A program made the translations under genes and the position numbers. From Streptomyces sp. NRRL B-3428 (GTDB lineage Bacteria; Actinomycetota; Actinomycetes; Streptomycetales; Streptomycetaceae): DNA of 64,000 bases. Positions 52,436 to 61,853 of this stretch are shown here, one piece after another (position 1 is the stretch's first letter; every line of letters begins with the position of its first letter). Under the pieces are notes generated by a model. It was given only the letters and a program-made list of their open reading frames with translations. It was not told the DNA's origin and searched no databases. Location: NCBI GenBank assembly GCA_000721375.1, contig JOGW01000008.1:496001-560000 (forward strand). The letters run 5' to 3'.

Positions 52436-53992
52436 ATGACCCGATTCGTAGTGGTTCCAGGCTTGTTCACCGGGGCGCAGGTGTGGCGGGAGACGGTCGA
52501 AGGGCTGCGGGCCGCGGGGGCCCAGGTCGAGGTGGTGGAGGTGCCTCGGGAGGGAGCGGGAGAGGACGGGGGCGGCGTCGACCTGGAGGCGCATGTCGCG
52601 CGGGTCCTGGCGGCGATCGACGCCGCGGGTCGTGGAGTCGTGCTCGTCGGGCACGAGTACGGGGTGTTCCCGGCCGTGGCCGCGGCGGACCGCCGGGCGG
52701 ACCGGATCGCGCGGGTCGTGTACGTGGACGGACCGCTGGTGCAGGACGGCGCGGTCGGCCTCTCCCTGATCCCCGATCCGGATTTGCGCGAACGGCTGTC
52801 CGCCGAGGACCTGTTGCCCGCTCGCGGGGACTGGTCGCGCTGGGGCAGCACGGCCGGACTCTCGGACGCCCAGCTGGACCGGCTCACCGCGCTGGCCACG
52901 CCCCAGCCGGCGGGCACGCTGCTGCAGCCGATCCGTCTGACGGGGGCGGCGGCGCTGCTCCCGACCACGGGAGTGCTCTGCGCGGAGAGCGGGGCTTCGA
53001 TCGAGACGGTGCGCATGATGGTCCAGTTCGGCGATCCGGCACTCAAGGAGGTGCTGGCCCGCCCCGAGGTCACGTTCTTCGAACTGCCCACCGGGCACTG
53101 GCCGATGCTGTCCCGCCCGCGCGAGCTCGCCGAAGCCCTGCTCAAGGCGGCGGCCGGTGAAGGGGTGACTTTGGCGGCGGAAACGGAAGGAGGGAGTGCT
53201 GCGGCGCAGGGGGCAGCAGGTGGTCCGGCGGAGGGGGCGGCAGTCGGGTCGGCGGACGGGTCGGCCCGGACGCCCGGGTATCTTCGGCCGTTCCTCCTCG
53301 ACGTACCGGAGCTCGCTCCCGAGCGGCACGGGAACATCGACTTCTTCCTGCCCGAGGCCTCAAAGCCGCGGCCCGCAGTGGTGATCGTGCACGGCGGACC
53401 GGTGGCCGCGGACCTGGAGCCCGCACCGCGCGAGTGGCCGACCCTGGTCGGCTACGCACGGCTCGCGGCCTCGCACGGAGCGGTCGGCGTCACGCTGAAC
53501 CACCGGCTCCACGACGTCAGGGACTATCAGGTGGCGATCGAGGATCTGACCGCCGCGGTCGCGCAGATTCGTGCCGACCCTCGGGTGGACGAGTCCCGTA
53601 TCGCTCTCTGGTTCTTCTCCGGCAGCGGCCCGATGACGACGCCCTGGCTGGCCGCGCCCCCCGCGTGGCTGCGCTGCCTCGCCGCCAACTACCCGATCAT
53701 GGCCCCGCTCCCCAACTGGGGCCTGCCGCCGGGGCAGTTCCGCCCTGCAGAGGTCATCGCGAAGGCGGCGGAACTCCCCATGGTCCTGCTCCGAGCGGGC
53801 CTGGAGACCTCCGCGATCGCGAGGACCGTCGAGGAGTTCGTGACGGCGGCCCGGGCGGCCGACGCCCGGCTGGAGATCATCGATGTCCCGAACGGCCACC
53901 ATGCCTTCGAGGGCCTGGACCAGACCGACGAGTCCCGCGCGGCGGTACGGCAGGCGATGGCCTGGGTACTTGCCCGGGTCGGCCTCGCCTAG
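52436..53992 (+). CDS. double alpha/beta-hydrolase fusion with altered N-terminal nucleophile
   Basis: A 518-residue protein with two hydrolase domains. Residues 1 to about 245 (MTRFVVVPGLFTGAQVWRETVEGLRAAG ... ELPTGHWPMLSRPRELAEALL) look like a HNL/esterase fold, but the nucleophile elbow reads GHEYG where GHSxG is expected, so Ser is replaced by Glu. An Ala/Gly linker follows. Residues about 285-518 are a second, DLH-like hydrolase with nucleophile Ser in FFSGSGP and catalytic His in NGHHAFEG. GGAGG precedes ATG 52436. The MerR-type promoter upstream makes it the clear target of the divergent regulator. The first domain may be non-catalytic or mechanistically changed. Confidence 0.85.
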   Translation: MTRFVVVPGLFTGAQVWRETVEGLRAAGAQVEVVEVPREGAGEDGGGVDLEAHVARVLAAIDAAGRGVVLVGHEYGVFPAVAAADRRADRIARVVYVDGPLVQDGAVGLSLIPDPDLRERLSAEDLLPARGDWSRWGSTAGLSDAQLDRLTALATPQPAGTLLQPIRLTGAAALLPTTGVLCAESGASIETVRMMVQFGDPALKEVLARPEVTFFELPTGHWPMLSRPRELAEALLKAAAGEGVTLAAETEGGSAAAQGAAGGPAEGAAVGSADGSARTPGYLRPFLLDVPELAPERHGNIDFFLPEASKPRPAVVIVHGGPVAADLEPAPREWPTLVGYARLAASHGAVGVTLNHRLHDVRDYQVAIEDLTAAVAQIRADPRVDESRIALWFFSGSGPMTTPWLAAPPAWLRCLAANYPIMAPLPNWGLPPGQFRPAEVIAKAAELPMVLLRAGLETSAIARTVEEFVTAARAADARLEIIDVPNGHHAFEGLDQTDESRAAVRQAMAWVLARVGLA

Positions 53993-54498
53993 CGGCTCAA
54001 CATCCGTGTGAACCAGGCGACTTCACCGGCCTTCTCCTCCACCTCCACACGGTCCCGCTCGAACCCGAGCTTCTCGATCACGCGGAGCGAGGGCATGTTC
54101 CAGGTGCCGATGGTCGACCAGAGCCGCTGCCGCCCGGTCGCGGCAGCGGCTTGGAGCACCGCGCGACCCGCCTCGGTGGCATAGCCGTTGTTGTGGACAC
54201 GCCGGAACAGCTCGTACGCGATCTCGGGCTCCTCCAGAGTGGAGCGCCCGATGATCAGCCCGCAGTACCCGATGAAGTCACCTTCCGCCTTGCGCTGGAC
54301 CGGCAGCAGAGCGATCCCGTTCCGCTCCGTCGCACCGAGCATCTCGACGATGTCCGCCCGCACGGACTCGACCGTGAGCGCCCCCTTGCCCCGCTCGGCA
54401 ACCAGGTCACGCAGCTCGGCGGCATCGGACTCGGCCCAGGGCCGCAATATCAGCCGCTCGGTCTCCAGGTGGTACGGCATCGTCTTGTACGCAGTCAT
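53989..54498 (-). CDS. GNAT family N-acetyltransferase, RimJ-like
   Basis: A 169-residue acetyltransferase: TERLILRPWAESDAAELRDLV at the start, the acetyl-CoA loop around ELFRRVHNNGYATEAGRAVLQAAA, and STIGTWNMPSLRVIEKLGFERDRVEVEEKAGEVAWFTRML at the end, the usual RimJ/RimL pattern. ATG 54498 is preferred over an upstream in-frame codon. Its stop overlaps the stop of the convergent double hydrolase within CTAG (53989-53992), an unusually tight join. Substrate unknown. Confidence 0.9.
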   Translation of the reverse strand: MTAYKTMPYHLETERLILRPWAESDAAELRDLVAERGKGALTVESVRADIVEMLGATERNGIALLPVQRKAEGDFIGYCGLIIGRSTLEEPEIAYELFRRVHNNGYATEAGRAVLQAAAATGRQRLWSTIGTWNMPSLRVIEKLGFERDRVEVEEKAGEVAWFTRMLSR

Positions 54499-54594
54499 GG
54501 CCCTACCCTGCCCCACGGATCGGCCGGTTCTCCAGATCCTCAGGTGTCTCCCGATACGTGCAGTGCAACCCCGTGGGCCGGCCGCGCGAGGGGG

Positions 54595-55545
54595 TCACCA
54601 CCGGGTGCGCAGCACGCCGTCGCTGTCGGGCAGCGCAGCGCAAAACAGCGGGTGACGTTCGTCGACGTACATGGGCAGGGCGCAGGCAGCCCGCGCGTCG
54701 GCCACCAAGGTGGCGAGTTCTTGGTACTCGGTGTCGTCGGCGACCACGTGTGCGACCGTCCCGTCCTGTGCCTGCCAGACGAACTCCACGGACCCCTCCT
54801 CCGGCAGCGTGGCAAGGACCGCGCCGATATCAGGGTTCAGGTCAGGCCAGATGGTCAGCAAGGCGCGCGGGGCGAGACCGGTACGCACCGCATCGAGGTT
54901 CTCCGGCGTAAGGCGATGGAACCGTGCAGCGTTGCGGACGTAGCCCTCCTCCAACAGCAAGGCCTTCCGTGCGGACAGGACGGTGCGCACACTCGCCCAG
55001 AACCCCTCGTCGGCCGCCTCCATCGCTTCCGGTTCCTCCAGCTCCTCCGCGTAGGGAGAGACAGTCACCGCTTCCGGGAAGAGACCGAGCTCCTTTGTGC
55101 GGGCCACGGCGTCCGCAGACGGCCGGTCGCTGCCCACGTACACGTACTGATCCCACCCGACATGCACGGTGAAGACGTCCCCCGCCTCCAGACGACACCA
55201 GACCCCTTGGTCCCGGAGCATGGCCCGGACCAGCTCCAGAGCAACGGGAACGGAGACCTCTGCCCCGTCATGGTAACCGGTCAGGTCCGGTGGGAAGAGC
55301 CCGGCGAGGCCGTGTGCTCCTTCCGACGCCTCCACGCCGAAATGGACGAAACCGCTGACCGCCGGCTCGCGGATCTCCAGCCGATCGACGCCCGAGGCCT
55401 CCGCGAAGGCTGCGATCGCCGCGAGGTAGGCGGCTTCGACCGGCCCATGGTCACTGACGGCCTCCTCGACACCGGTGTAGTGGCCGAGTTCGTCACGGTC
55501 TACGGGGTTGTACTTGGTGATGCGGTGGACGAAGGACGGTGGCAC
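54595..55545 (-). CDS. conserved hypothetical protein
   Basis: A 316-residue soluble acidic protein. It starts VPPSFVHRITKYNPVDRDELGHYTGVEEAVSDHGPVEAAYLAAIAAFAEASGVDRLEIREPAVSGFVHFGVE, a block I recall from many streptomycete hypothetical proteins. The second half is an alternating helix/strand region with DQYVYVGSD and a C-terminal RARHPLF-like end (VDERHPLFCAALPD). No catalytic motif is visible. GTG 55545 has GGGAG four bases upstream. It lies 31 bases after the next gene's stop on the same strand, so the two form an operon. Function unknown. Confidence 0.75.
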   Translation of the reverse strand: MPPSFVHRITKYNPVDRDELGHYTGVEEAVSDHGPVEAAYLAAIAAFAEASGVDRLEIREPAVSGFVHFGVEASEGAHGLAGLFPPDLTGYHDGAEVSVPVALELVRAMLRDQGVWCRLEAGDVFTVHVGWDQYVYVGSDRPSADAVARTKELGLFPEAVTVSPYAEELEEPEAMEAADEGFWASVRTVLSARKALLLEEGYVRNAARFHRLTPENLDAVRTGLAPRALLTIWPDLNPDIGAVLATLPEEGSVEFVWQAQDGTVAHVVADDTEYQELATLVADARAACALPMYVDERHPLFCAALPDSDGVLRTRW

Positions 55546-55576
55546 GTTGCTCCCTGGACGGACAAAGGGCTGGATA

Positions 55577-56440
55577 TCAGCTGCCGAGGTCGAACACGCA
55601 CCAGGTGGTGAACGGCTCTTCCTGAACGTAGATCCTGCTTCCGCGGGCGACAATCCGCCGACAGCCGGGGACGGTGCCATCGGGCCGGGTGAGCAGGCCT
55701 GTGTCCGTTGGCTCGACCGTCGCTTCGGTCATCTCTCCGAGAGCGAGTCGGTCCCGCTGTCCGCTGTAGCCGCCGTAGAAGGCGACCCGCTCACCTTGGA
55801 CGGCTACCGCATGGGCTCCGCCGGCTACGCGGTTCGTCCATACTCTGACGGGCAAACCGGTGCGCTCGGGGCGTATCTCGACGAGCGGGAAGTCCGTGTA
55901 CGGGCACGCCCAGGCGACTCTGCCCGACACGTTCAAGGCGTAGCAGTCGAAGAGACCGGGGATGTGGGCGTCGTCCGACGTCCAGGTGAGTTGGCCTGTG
56001 ACGCTCCAGCGACGGATTCCCACCGGGTTCTCGTCGAAGTGCCCGACCCAGATGTGGCCGGACTCGTCCACGAGCAGATGCTCGATGGCGTCGCCCACGG
56101 AGAAGGACGAGGTCTCGCGGCCGAGCGCGTCGAAGACCTGGACCTGGTTCGCGTCCTCGTCCCGTCGGACGCGAGACGCGGCGACGACGAACCCCCCATC
56201 GGGCAGACAGTCCAGGTGTGGGAAGCGGGCCCGTACGGCGCTCAGCTCGGTGAGTTCGACGCTGCCGCCCGGATCGACGGAAACGACCAGCGCGTCAAAG
56301 GGCTGGACATCGACGCCGGGCTGCGGAGCTCGTTCGCAAAGCAGCCAGTGCGCGGCACCGAAAACGTCGACGGTACTGGTCAGGACGTGGCGGTCGTGAT
56401 GCGCTCGGGGTAGATGGGCGTAGGGAACGAGGGCGGTCAT
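55577..56440 (-). CDS. hypothetical beta-propeller-like protein
   Basis: A 287-residue protein rich in beta strands with repeated GxxWVGxFDEN and WxxTGQLTWTSDD-like motifs (VDESGHIWVGHFDENPVGIRRWSVTGQLTWTSDDAHIPGLFDCYALNVSGRVAWACPYTDFPLVEIRPE), suggesting a WD-like or YWTD propeller. Repeats are too degenerate for certainty. No signal peptide. ATG 56440 is used; an in-frame TTG six bases upstream is possible. It is the first gene of a two-gene operon with the hypothetical protein at 54595-55545. Function unknown. Confidence 0.6.
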   Translation of the reverse strand: MTALVPYAHLPRAHHDRHVLTSTVDVFGAAHWLLCERAPQPGVDVQPFDALVVSVDPGGSVELTELSAVRARFPHLDCLPDGGFVVAASRVRRDEDANQVQVFDALGRETSSFSVGDAIEHLLVDESGHIWVGHFDENPVGIRRWSVTGQLTWTSDDAHIPGLFDCYALNVSGRVAWACPYTDFPLVEIRPERTGLPVRVWTNRVAGGAHAVAVQGERVAFYGGYSGQRDRLALGEMTEATVEPTDTGLLTRPDGTVPGCRRIVARGSRIYVQEEPFTTWCVFDLGS

Positions 56441-56752
56441 CTGCAAGGGCGGGCTCTCCTGAGTGGTGGTCGGTCACGGCCATCGGGCGCTGTGGTGAGC
56501 GACGGCCGGCGGCGCGCGAGCGGCGGAGAGCGGGGCGGGGCGCCTAGGCGGCATGGCCCTTTCCGGTCGTCATGCGGCGATCCTTGTCGACATCCGCCCT
56601 GCAGACAAGCGATTTCGGCGCGCCCGAGGCGGAGTACCCGCACTCCAGGAGGCTCCGGGCGCGGGCGGGGTACCGACGTCATCGTGCGACGGGCGGCGGG
56701 CTGGAAAATGCTGCACGAACACCTGAGCTCCTGAACCGCGGCTCGGACAGCG
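56441..56752. other. 312-base gene-free stretch between two leftward genes
   Basis: I see no convincing gene, operator or large repeat here. It presumably carries the promoter of the two-gene hypothetical operon at 54595-56440, but no clear -35/-10 pair stands out. A strong terminator of the subtilase gene begins at 56753. Confidence 0.5.
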
Positions 56753-56791
56753 CAACGGCCCGGCAAGGCGGGAAGCCTTGCCGGGCCGTTG
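56753..56791 (-). terminator. 16-bp stem terminator of the subtilase gene
   Basis: CAACGGCCCGGCAAGG (56753-56768) pairs perfectly with CCTTGCCGGGCCGTTG (56776-56791) around a seven-base loop. It lies 22 bases past the subtilase stop codon. Confidence 0.85.
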
Positions 56792-56813
56792 GCTCTCACG
56801 GGTGGCGGTGGGA

Positions 56814-59800
56814 CTACTTCACACCGAACGCCCGGATGATCTCCTGCTTGACCGAACCGCCCTGGTCATCCTTGACCGAGGCGCGCAGCGACACGAACTT
56901 CGCGTCGCGCGGGATCGCGAGCAGGGTCTTCCACGAGGCACCCTCGGTGTCGAGGAGCTTCGCCGACTTCCAGGTCTTGCCCTCGTCGTACGACACCTCC
57001 AGCGCACCCGATCCGATACGGCCCGTGCCCGTCGCGCCCTTCACGTACTCGGCGAAGATGCCGACCGGGACGAGGCGGCCGCCGCGGACATCGCCCGCGA
57101 GGTCGGTGTCCACGTCGAAGCCGAGGTTGAGCATCGGCAGGAAGTGGGTCTCGTTGTCGGCCGCGGGGCCCGACTTGACCGTCCACTCCGTGTGGCCGCG
57201 GGTCGACAGGCGCCAGCGGTCCGCGTCGGAGGTGGTGTCGGTGACGACCTTGAAGTCCTGGACGCGGGACTCCACGTTCTCCGACCAGGCGTAGCCGGCG
57301 GAGCCGATGCCGTCGTCGACGAGCTTGCCGTCCACGTACACCTGGGTCTGCTGGGTGAAACCGGACTCGGGGTCCCACGCGTTGCCGAAGCCCGTGTGGT
57401 CCGGACCCGAGTCGCCCCAACCCGGCACGTTGAACTCCAGGTTGTTGCCGTAGCGCTGCTGGCCCCAGCCGAGGCCGGTGCCGAGCCACGGGTGCATGAC
57501 CGGCTTGAACCAGTTGAGCTCCGTGCGGGTGCCGCCCTTGTAGGTGACCAGACCGCTGCGCTGCTCCATCTCGTCGTTCAGCGTCGAGACCGACTCGAGC
57601 CACAGCTGGCCGGGCAGGGTGGAGACGTAGTCCGTGCGCTCGGCCGGGTAGCTGATGTGCTCCTTGAAGCCGCGTCCGATCGGGAAGTTCTCGGAGATCG
57701 CGTAGCGGAACTCGCCGCCGGCGACCGGCTTCGTACCGTGGAACTTGGTGTCGATGACGGCCAGTTCGCGGGACGTGGGCGTGAAGGTCAGCGAGCGGTC
57801 CGGGACCGCTCCCTTGTGGCCCTGCGACAGGTCGTACATGTAGGGCGAGTAGCGGGTGCCCTCGAGCTCCAGCTTGGTGCCTTCGCGTGCGGCCTTGCGC
57901 AGCCGGTCGGCGTCCGCGGTGTTCACGGTCGCGATGTGCAGCGGCCGGTCCTCGTACGCCTCGGTGCCCCAGTAGGCCATGAGACGGCCGTCGGCGTCGT
58001 CGGTGGCGAAGAGCGCCTTGGCGCCGGCGTCCTGTGCGTACTGCGCGAGCTGCTGCGCGGAGACCTCACCGGTCGGCTTGATCAGAACCGCCTTGCCCCG
58101 TACGTCCTTTCCTTCGTACGCGGCCTGCGCGCCGTCACCCGCGTCGACGACCGCGAGCCGCAGCTCGCCGTCGAGGATGGTGCCGCCGCCCTGCACGGTC
58201 GTCTCGCCGAGACGGGTCCGGCCTGCCTCGACGGACAGCATCGGCTTGCCCAGGCGCCACATGGTGCGGTACTCGTACGCGCCGTCCAGCGGCTTCGCCG
58301 AGGGGGCCGCGAAGATCGAGTCGTACATCAGCGGCACCATCACGTCGCCGCTGTAGGGACGGCCCTTCACCTCGCGCATGAAGCGCATCAGGAGCTGACG
58401 GGTCTCGGTGCGCTTGTCGACCTGTGCCTTGATCTCGCGCAGCTTGGCGCCGTCGAGGGTGATCTCGCGGTCACGGTCGAGCTTGATGTCGGAGACGGGG
58501 AAGTACCCGAGGCCGAGGGAGTCAGCGCCCTTGCTGCCCTGGACGTCCGCGAAACCGTCGAGCGCGTACGTGCCGGGCTGCAGGCGCAGTTCGACCGTGC
58601 CCTCGGGGCCGACGTCGTACGGCCACGGGTCCTCGCCCTCGGCCTGCTTGAGCAGACTGAACGAGCCGGGGATCGCGGAGCCGTCACGGTCCTTGATGTG
58701 GACGGTGAGCGTGTAGCGCTCCTCCTCCTTCACCAGGCCGAACGCCGTGTGCGCGACGGTCTTGTCGCCCGCCTTGGCGGTGATCTGACCGCCGTTGTTG
58801 CCGACCGGGGCCTTCGATCCGTCACCGGTGACGGTGGTGGAAGCGGTGCCGTTCGCCGGGACGGTGAGCGTGGTGTCCGCGAGCGTCAGGTAGTCCGCAC
58901 CCTCGGCGGCGAGCGTCAGCTCCACCGGCTGCGCGGAGTTGTTGGTGTAGGTCAGCGTCTTGGTGACCGGCTGGTTGGCCTCGTACGGCCAGCTGTAGAA
59001 GCCGAAGTCGAGGCTGCCCGTCGCCGTGACCTGCGCCTCGACGGCGTCCGGCACGGAGACACGGCCCGCGCCGAGGTCGTACGGGGAGTCGGTGAGCGTC
59101 TTGGACGTCGACATCATCGCGTCCTTGAGCTGCTGCGGACCCCAGTCCGGGTGCTGCTCGGCGAGCAGGGCCGCGACACCCGCGACGTGCGGGGTGGCCA
59201 TCGACGTACCGCTGATGCTCCAGTACGAACCTTCGCCCTCGGAGATGTACTGCGAGCGTGCGGCCAGGATGTCCACGCCGGGCGCGGAGAGGTCGGGCTT
59301 GAGCGCGTTGTCGCCGATGCGCGGGCCCTTGCTGGTGAAGTACGCGGCGGTGTCGGTGTTGTCGACGGCGCCGATGGTGAGCGCGGCGTCGGCGGAACCG
59401 GGCGAGCCGATGGTGCCGCTCGCGCCTCGGTTGCCCGCGGCGATCACGAACAGCGTGCCGGTCTCGGCGGTGAGGTTGTTGACGGCCTGCGCCATCGGGT
59501 CGGTGCCGTCGGTGGAGTAGTTGGAGCCGAGGCTCATCGACACGATCTTCGCGTCGATGTCCTTCGCGGCCCACTCCATGCCCGCGATGATCTCGGAGTC
59601 CGATCCGGAGCCCTCGTCGGAGAGCACCTTGCCGACGGCGAGTTCGGCGCCGGGTGCGACACCCTTCTCCTTGCCGTCGCTCGCCGCGCCGCTGCCGCCG
59701 ACGGTGGAGGTGACGTGCGTGCCGTGGCCGTTGCGGTCGGTGACCTCCTGGCCGGCGATGAAGGACTTGGTCGCGACGACACGGTCTTTGAGGTCCGGGT

Positions 59801-60524
59801 GGTCGAGGTCGGCGCCGGTGTCGAGCACCGCGACCTTGACGCCCTTGCCGGTGAACCCGGCCTCCCAGGCCTTGGCGCTGCCGATCTGGGCGTTGGACTC
59901 GGCCATCTCGACCTTGACCTTGCCGTCCAGCCAGACCTTCTGGATCCCGGCGTCGAAGGAGCGACTGCGCGCACCGTCGTCGGTGAGCGTCTGCCACAGC
60001 TCGCCGCTCTGCTCGGCCTCGACCGCCGCGCCGTTGATGCTGGGCAGCGCCCGCGTCTTGTCGGCGCCCAGCGGAGTCGCGCCACGGGCGTTCTTCCCGT
60101 ACGTGACGATCAGCGGCAGTCCGTCGGCCTTCTGGCCCGCCTTCGCCCCGTATCCCTGCTCGATCAGCTCGCTGACGTCGAAGAGCCGCTGGTCGAGCTT
60201 GCCGGCGCTGAGGAAGCCACGCGCCTCGTCGGGGATGACATGGATGTCGCCGTCGTGGTCGGTCTGGGTCCAGACCTTCCCCTGGGCGCCCCCCGGCCGC
60301 TCGACGTCCACGGTCTGCTTGCCGTCGCCTATGTCGGTGACGGTCACCTTGTCGCCCGTGATGAGGGTGACGGTGTGCGCGGCCAGCGCGGCCTGCTTGG
60401 CCGTGGTCCTCGGCGCGGCTGCCGGGTCGTCGGCGGCCTGCGCCTGCTGCCCCAGGGGCAGCAGGACCAGCGCGAGCCCGGCGGTCAGAAGCCGGGTTCT
60501 GCGCCCTGAGGGTGCTCTGTTCAT
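56814..60524 (-). CDS. secreted S8 family serine peptidase
   Basis: A 1236-residue exported subtilase. The signal peptide is residues 1-30 (basic RRTR, then hydrophobic, ending AQA). A pro-region (to about residue 215) precedes the catalytic domain: Asp235 in VAVLDTGADLDHPDL, His267 in RNGHGTHV, oxyanion Asn365 in IAAGNRGASG, Ser441 in ISGTSMATPHVAGVAALLA. A long C-terminal region follows, with a PA-like insert (GDGAQAAYEGKDVRGKAVLIKPTGE) and beta-sandwich domains, about 700 residues with no enzyme motif, probably for cell-surface interaction. AGGAGAGG precedes ATG 60524. A perfect terminator follows. Substrate specificity unknown. Confidence 0.95.
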   Translation of the reverse strand: MNRAPSGRRTRLLTAGLALVLLPLGQQAQAADDPAAAPRTTAKQAALAAHTVTLITGDKVTVTDIGDGKQTVDVERPGGAQGKVWTQTDHDGDIHVIPDEARGFLSAGKLDQRLFDVSELIEQGYGAKAGQKADGLPLIVTYGKNARGATPLGADKTRALPSINGAAVEAEQSGELWQTLTDDGARSRSFDAGIQKVWLDGKVKVEMAESNAQIGSAKAWEAGFTGKGVKVAVLDTGADLDHPDLKDRVVATKSFIAGQEVTDRNGHGTHVTSTVGGSGAASDGKEKGVAPGAELAVGKVLSDEGSGSDSEIIAGMEWAAKDIDAKIVSMSLGSNYSTDGTDPMAQAVNNLTAETGTLFVIAAGNRGASGTIGSPGSADAALTIGAVDNTDTAAYFTSKGPRIGDNALKPDLSAPGVDILAARSQYISEGEGSYWSISGTSMATPHVAGVAALLAEQHPDWGPQQLKDAMMSTSKTLTDSPYDLGAGRVSVPDAVEAQVTATGSLDFGFYSWPYEANQPVTKTLTYTNNSAQPVELTLAAEGADYLTLADTTLTVPANGTASTTVTGDGSKAPVGNNGGQITAKAGDKTVAHTAFGLVKEEERYTLTVHIKDRDGSAIPGSFSLLKQAEGEDPWPYDVGPEGTVELRLQPGTYALDGFADVQGSKGADSLGLGYFPVSDIKLDRDREITLDGAKLREIKAQVDKRTETRQLLMRFMREVKGRPYSGDVMVPLMYDSIFAAPSAKPLDGAYEYRTMWRLGKPMLSVEAGRTRLGETTVQGGGTILDGELRLAVVDAGDGAQAAYEGKDVRGKAVLIKPTGEVSAQQLAQYAQDAGAKALFATDDADGRLMAYWGTEAYEDRPLHIATVNTADADRLRKAAREGTKLELEGTRYSPYMYDLSQGHKGAVPDRSLTFTPTSRELAVIDTKFHGTKPVAGGEFRYAISENFPIGRGFKEHISYPAERTDYVSTLPGQLWLESVSTLNDEMEQRSGLVTYKGGTRTELNWFKPVMHPWLGTGLGWGQQRYGNNLEFNVPGWGDSGPDHTGFGNAWDPESGFTQQTQVYVDGKLVDDGIGSAGYAWSENVESRVQDFKVVTDTTSDADRWRLSTRGHTEWTVKSGPAADNETHFLPMLNLGFDVDTDLAGDVRGGRLVPVGIFAEYVKGATGTGRIGSGALEVSYDEGKTWKSAKLLDTEGASWKTLLAIPRDAKFVSLRASVKDDQGGSVKQEIIRAFGVK

Positions 60525-60668
60525 CGAACTGCCTCTCCTACGACGAGCCCCGGGCGTGGGGATGTGGCTCCCGGGTGCTGAGGAGAGTCTCGGCGGTTGA
60601 ATGTTGCAGGACGATTGCCGAAGGCGGGCGGGAAGCCGCCATGGCGGCAACCTGCCAACCCGCAGGTC

Positions 60669-61826
60669 TCAGCCCTTCGGTGCTGTCGGAGGCGCCAATT
60701 CCGCGCTGAGCATGCGGTTGTCGATGTCGTCGAGCGCAAGGCGCAGTCCACCGAGCGCCACGCTCTCGTCGCCGAGCGTGGAAGTGCGCAGCTCCGGCAG
60801 CCGCAGACAGTGTTTGGTGAGCTCGCGGTGCAGGGGCTCCAGGATGATGTCGGCCGAGCGTGAGAACCCGCCGCCGAAGACCACGACCTCCGGGTCGAGT
60901 GCGAGCACCAACGCGGCGACGCCGACGGCGAGATCGCGTGTGTAGCGCCGTACCGCCGCCTTCGCGTCGCGGTTGCCCTCACGCGCTGCCTGGAACACCC
61001 AGGCGGCCGCCTCGCCCGGCCGGGCGCTCGCCGGAACGCCCGGACACGCGGCCAGATGACCGGGCGCGTCGAGCCAGCGCACGGCCTTGAGCGCACCGAT
61101 CTCACCGGCCGCGCCGCCGTGGCCACGGCGCAGGGTGCCGTCGAGGATGAGGCCCGCGCCGGTGCGGATACCGGCGAGCAGGAACACGATGTCGTCGGCG
61201 TCCTGCGCCACGCCCTTCCAGCGTTCGGCGACGGCGGCGAGCTTGCAGTCGTTCTCGACCTGGATGGGGCAGCGGAAGCGGGCGGCGAAGTGGCCCACGG
61301 GGTCGGCCGAACTCCAGCCCGGCAGCGGGGTGAAGAGGGAGGTGCGGCCGGTGGCGTCCACCGGCCCGGTCACCCCGACGGTCATGCCCCAGATGTCGGA
61401 CGGGGTCATGCCGACCCCGCCGAGCAGTTCGTCGATGGCCTCGTCGACCGCCGCGAGACGCTCGGCGGGACCGGCTTGCGGATCGGCGGGTTTACGCAAG
61501 GTCCTGACGAGGTTTCCCTCCAGGTCGCTGAGCACGACGAGGACCTTGTGCACACCGATGTCGACGCCGAGCGCGTGGCCCGCGGTGGCGCGGAACTTGT
61601 AGCGGCGGGCCGGGCGCCCCACCGTGCTGCGGGCGCCCGGTTCCTCGACCTCGGCCCAGCCGTCCGTGACGAGGGCCTGCACCAGGACGTCGACGGCGGG
61701 CCGGGACAGGCCCGTACGGCCGGCGAGTTCGGTGACGGTGGACGGCGGATTGCCACGCAGCGCCCACACGATGGAGAGCTGGTTCATCTCGCGCATCCGG
61801 GACAGATCCGTGCCCGTGGTCGCCAT
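60669..61826 (-). CDS. ROK family transcriptional regulator
   Basis: A 385-residue ROK repressor. An N-terminal winged helix (RMREMNQLSIVWALRGNPPSTVTELAGRTGLSRPAVDVLVQALVTDGWAEVEE, residues about 10-62) is followed by the sugar-kinase-like fold with LGVDIGVHKVLVVLSDLEGNL, the ROK signature GTLRRGHGGAAGEIGALK and PEVVVFGGGFS. The zinc CxCGxxGC motif is partly lost (only HLAACPGVPA), so it is probably a pure regulator rather than a kinase. ATG 61826 has GGGAG upstream. It lies downstream of the GH36 gene on the same strand, with a palindrome and a 14-bp tandem array between them, and probably controls that gene cluster. Confidence 0.92.
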   Translation of the reverse strand: MATTGTDLSRMREMNQLSIVWALRGNPPSTVTELAGRTGLSRPAVDVLVQALVTDGWAEVEEPGARSTVGRPARRYKFRATAGHALGVDIGVHKVLVVLSDLEGNLVRTLRKPADPQAGPAERLAAVDEAIDELLGGVGMTPSDIWGMTVGVTGPVDATGRTSLFTPLPGWSSADPVGHFAARFRCPIQVENDCKLAAVAERWKGVAQDADDIVFLLAGIRTGAGLILDGTLRRGHGGAAGEIGALKAVRWLDAPGHLAACPGVPASARPGEAAAWVFQAAREGNRDAKAAVRRYTRDLAVGVAALVLALDPEVVVFGGGFSRSADIILEPLHRELTKHCLRLPELRTSTLGDESVALGGLRLALDDIDNRMLSAELAPPTAPKG

Positions 61827-61853
61827 GCTGGTCTACTCCCTGGTCGGGATCGC

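Noticed and set aside
56814..60509. Very long open frame on the plus strand antisense to the subtilase gene
   Set aside because: It is Arg/Val/Gly-rich with no recognisable domain, and the opposite strand carries a complete subtilase with catalytic triad. Long antisense frames are a normal by-product of GC-rich third positions.
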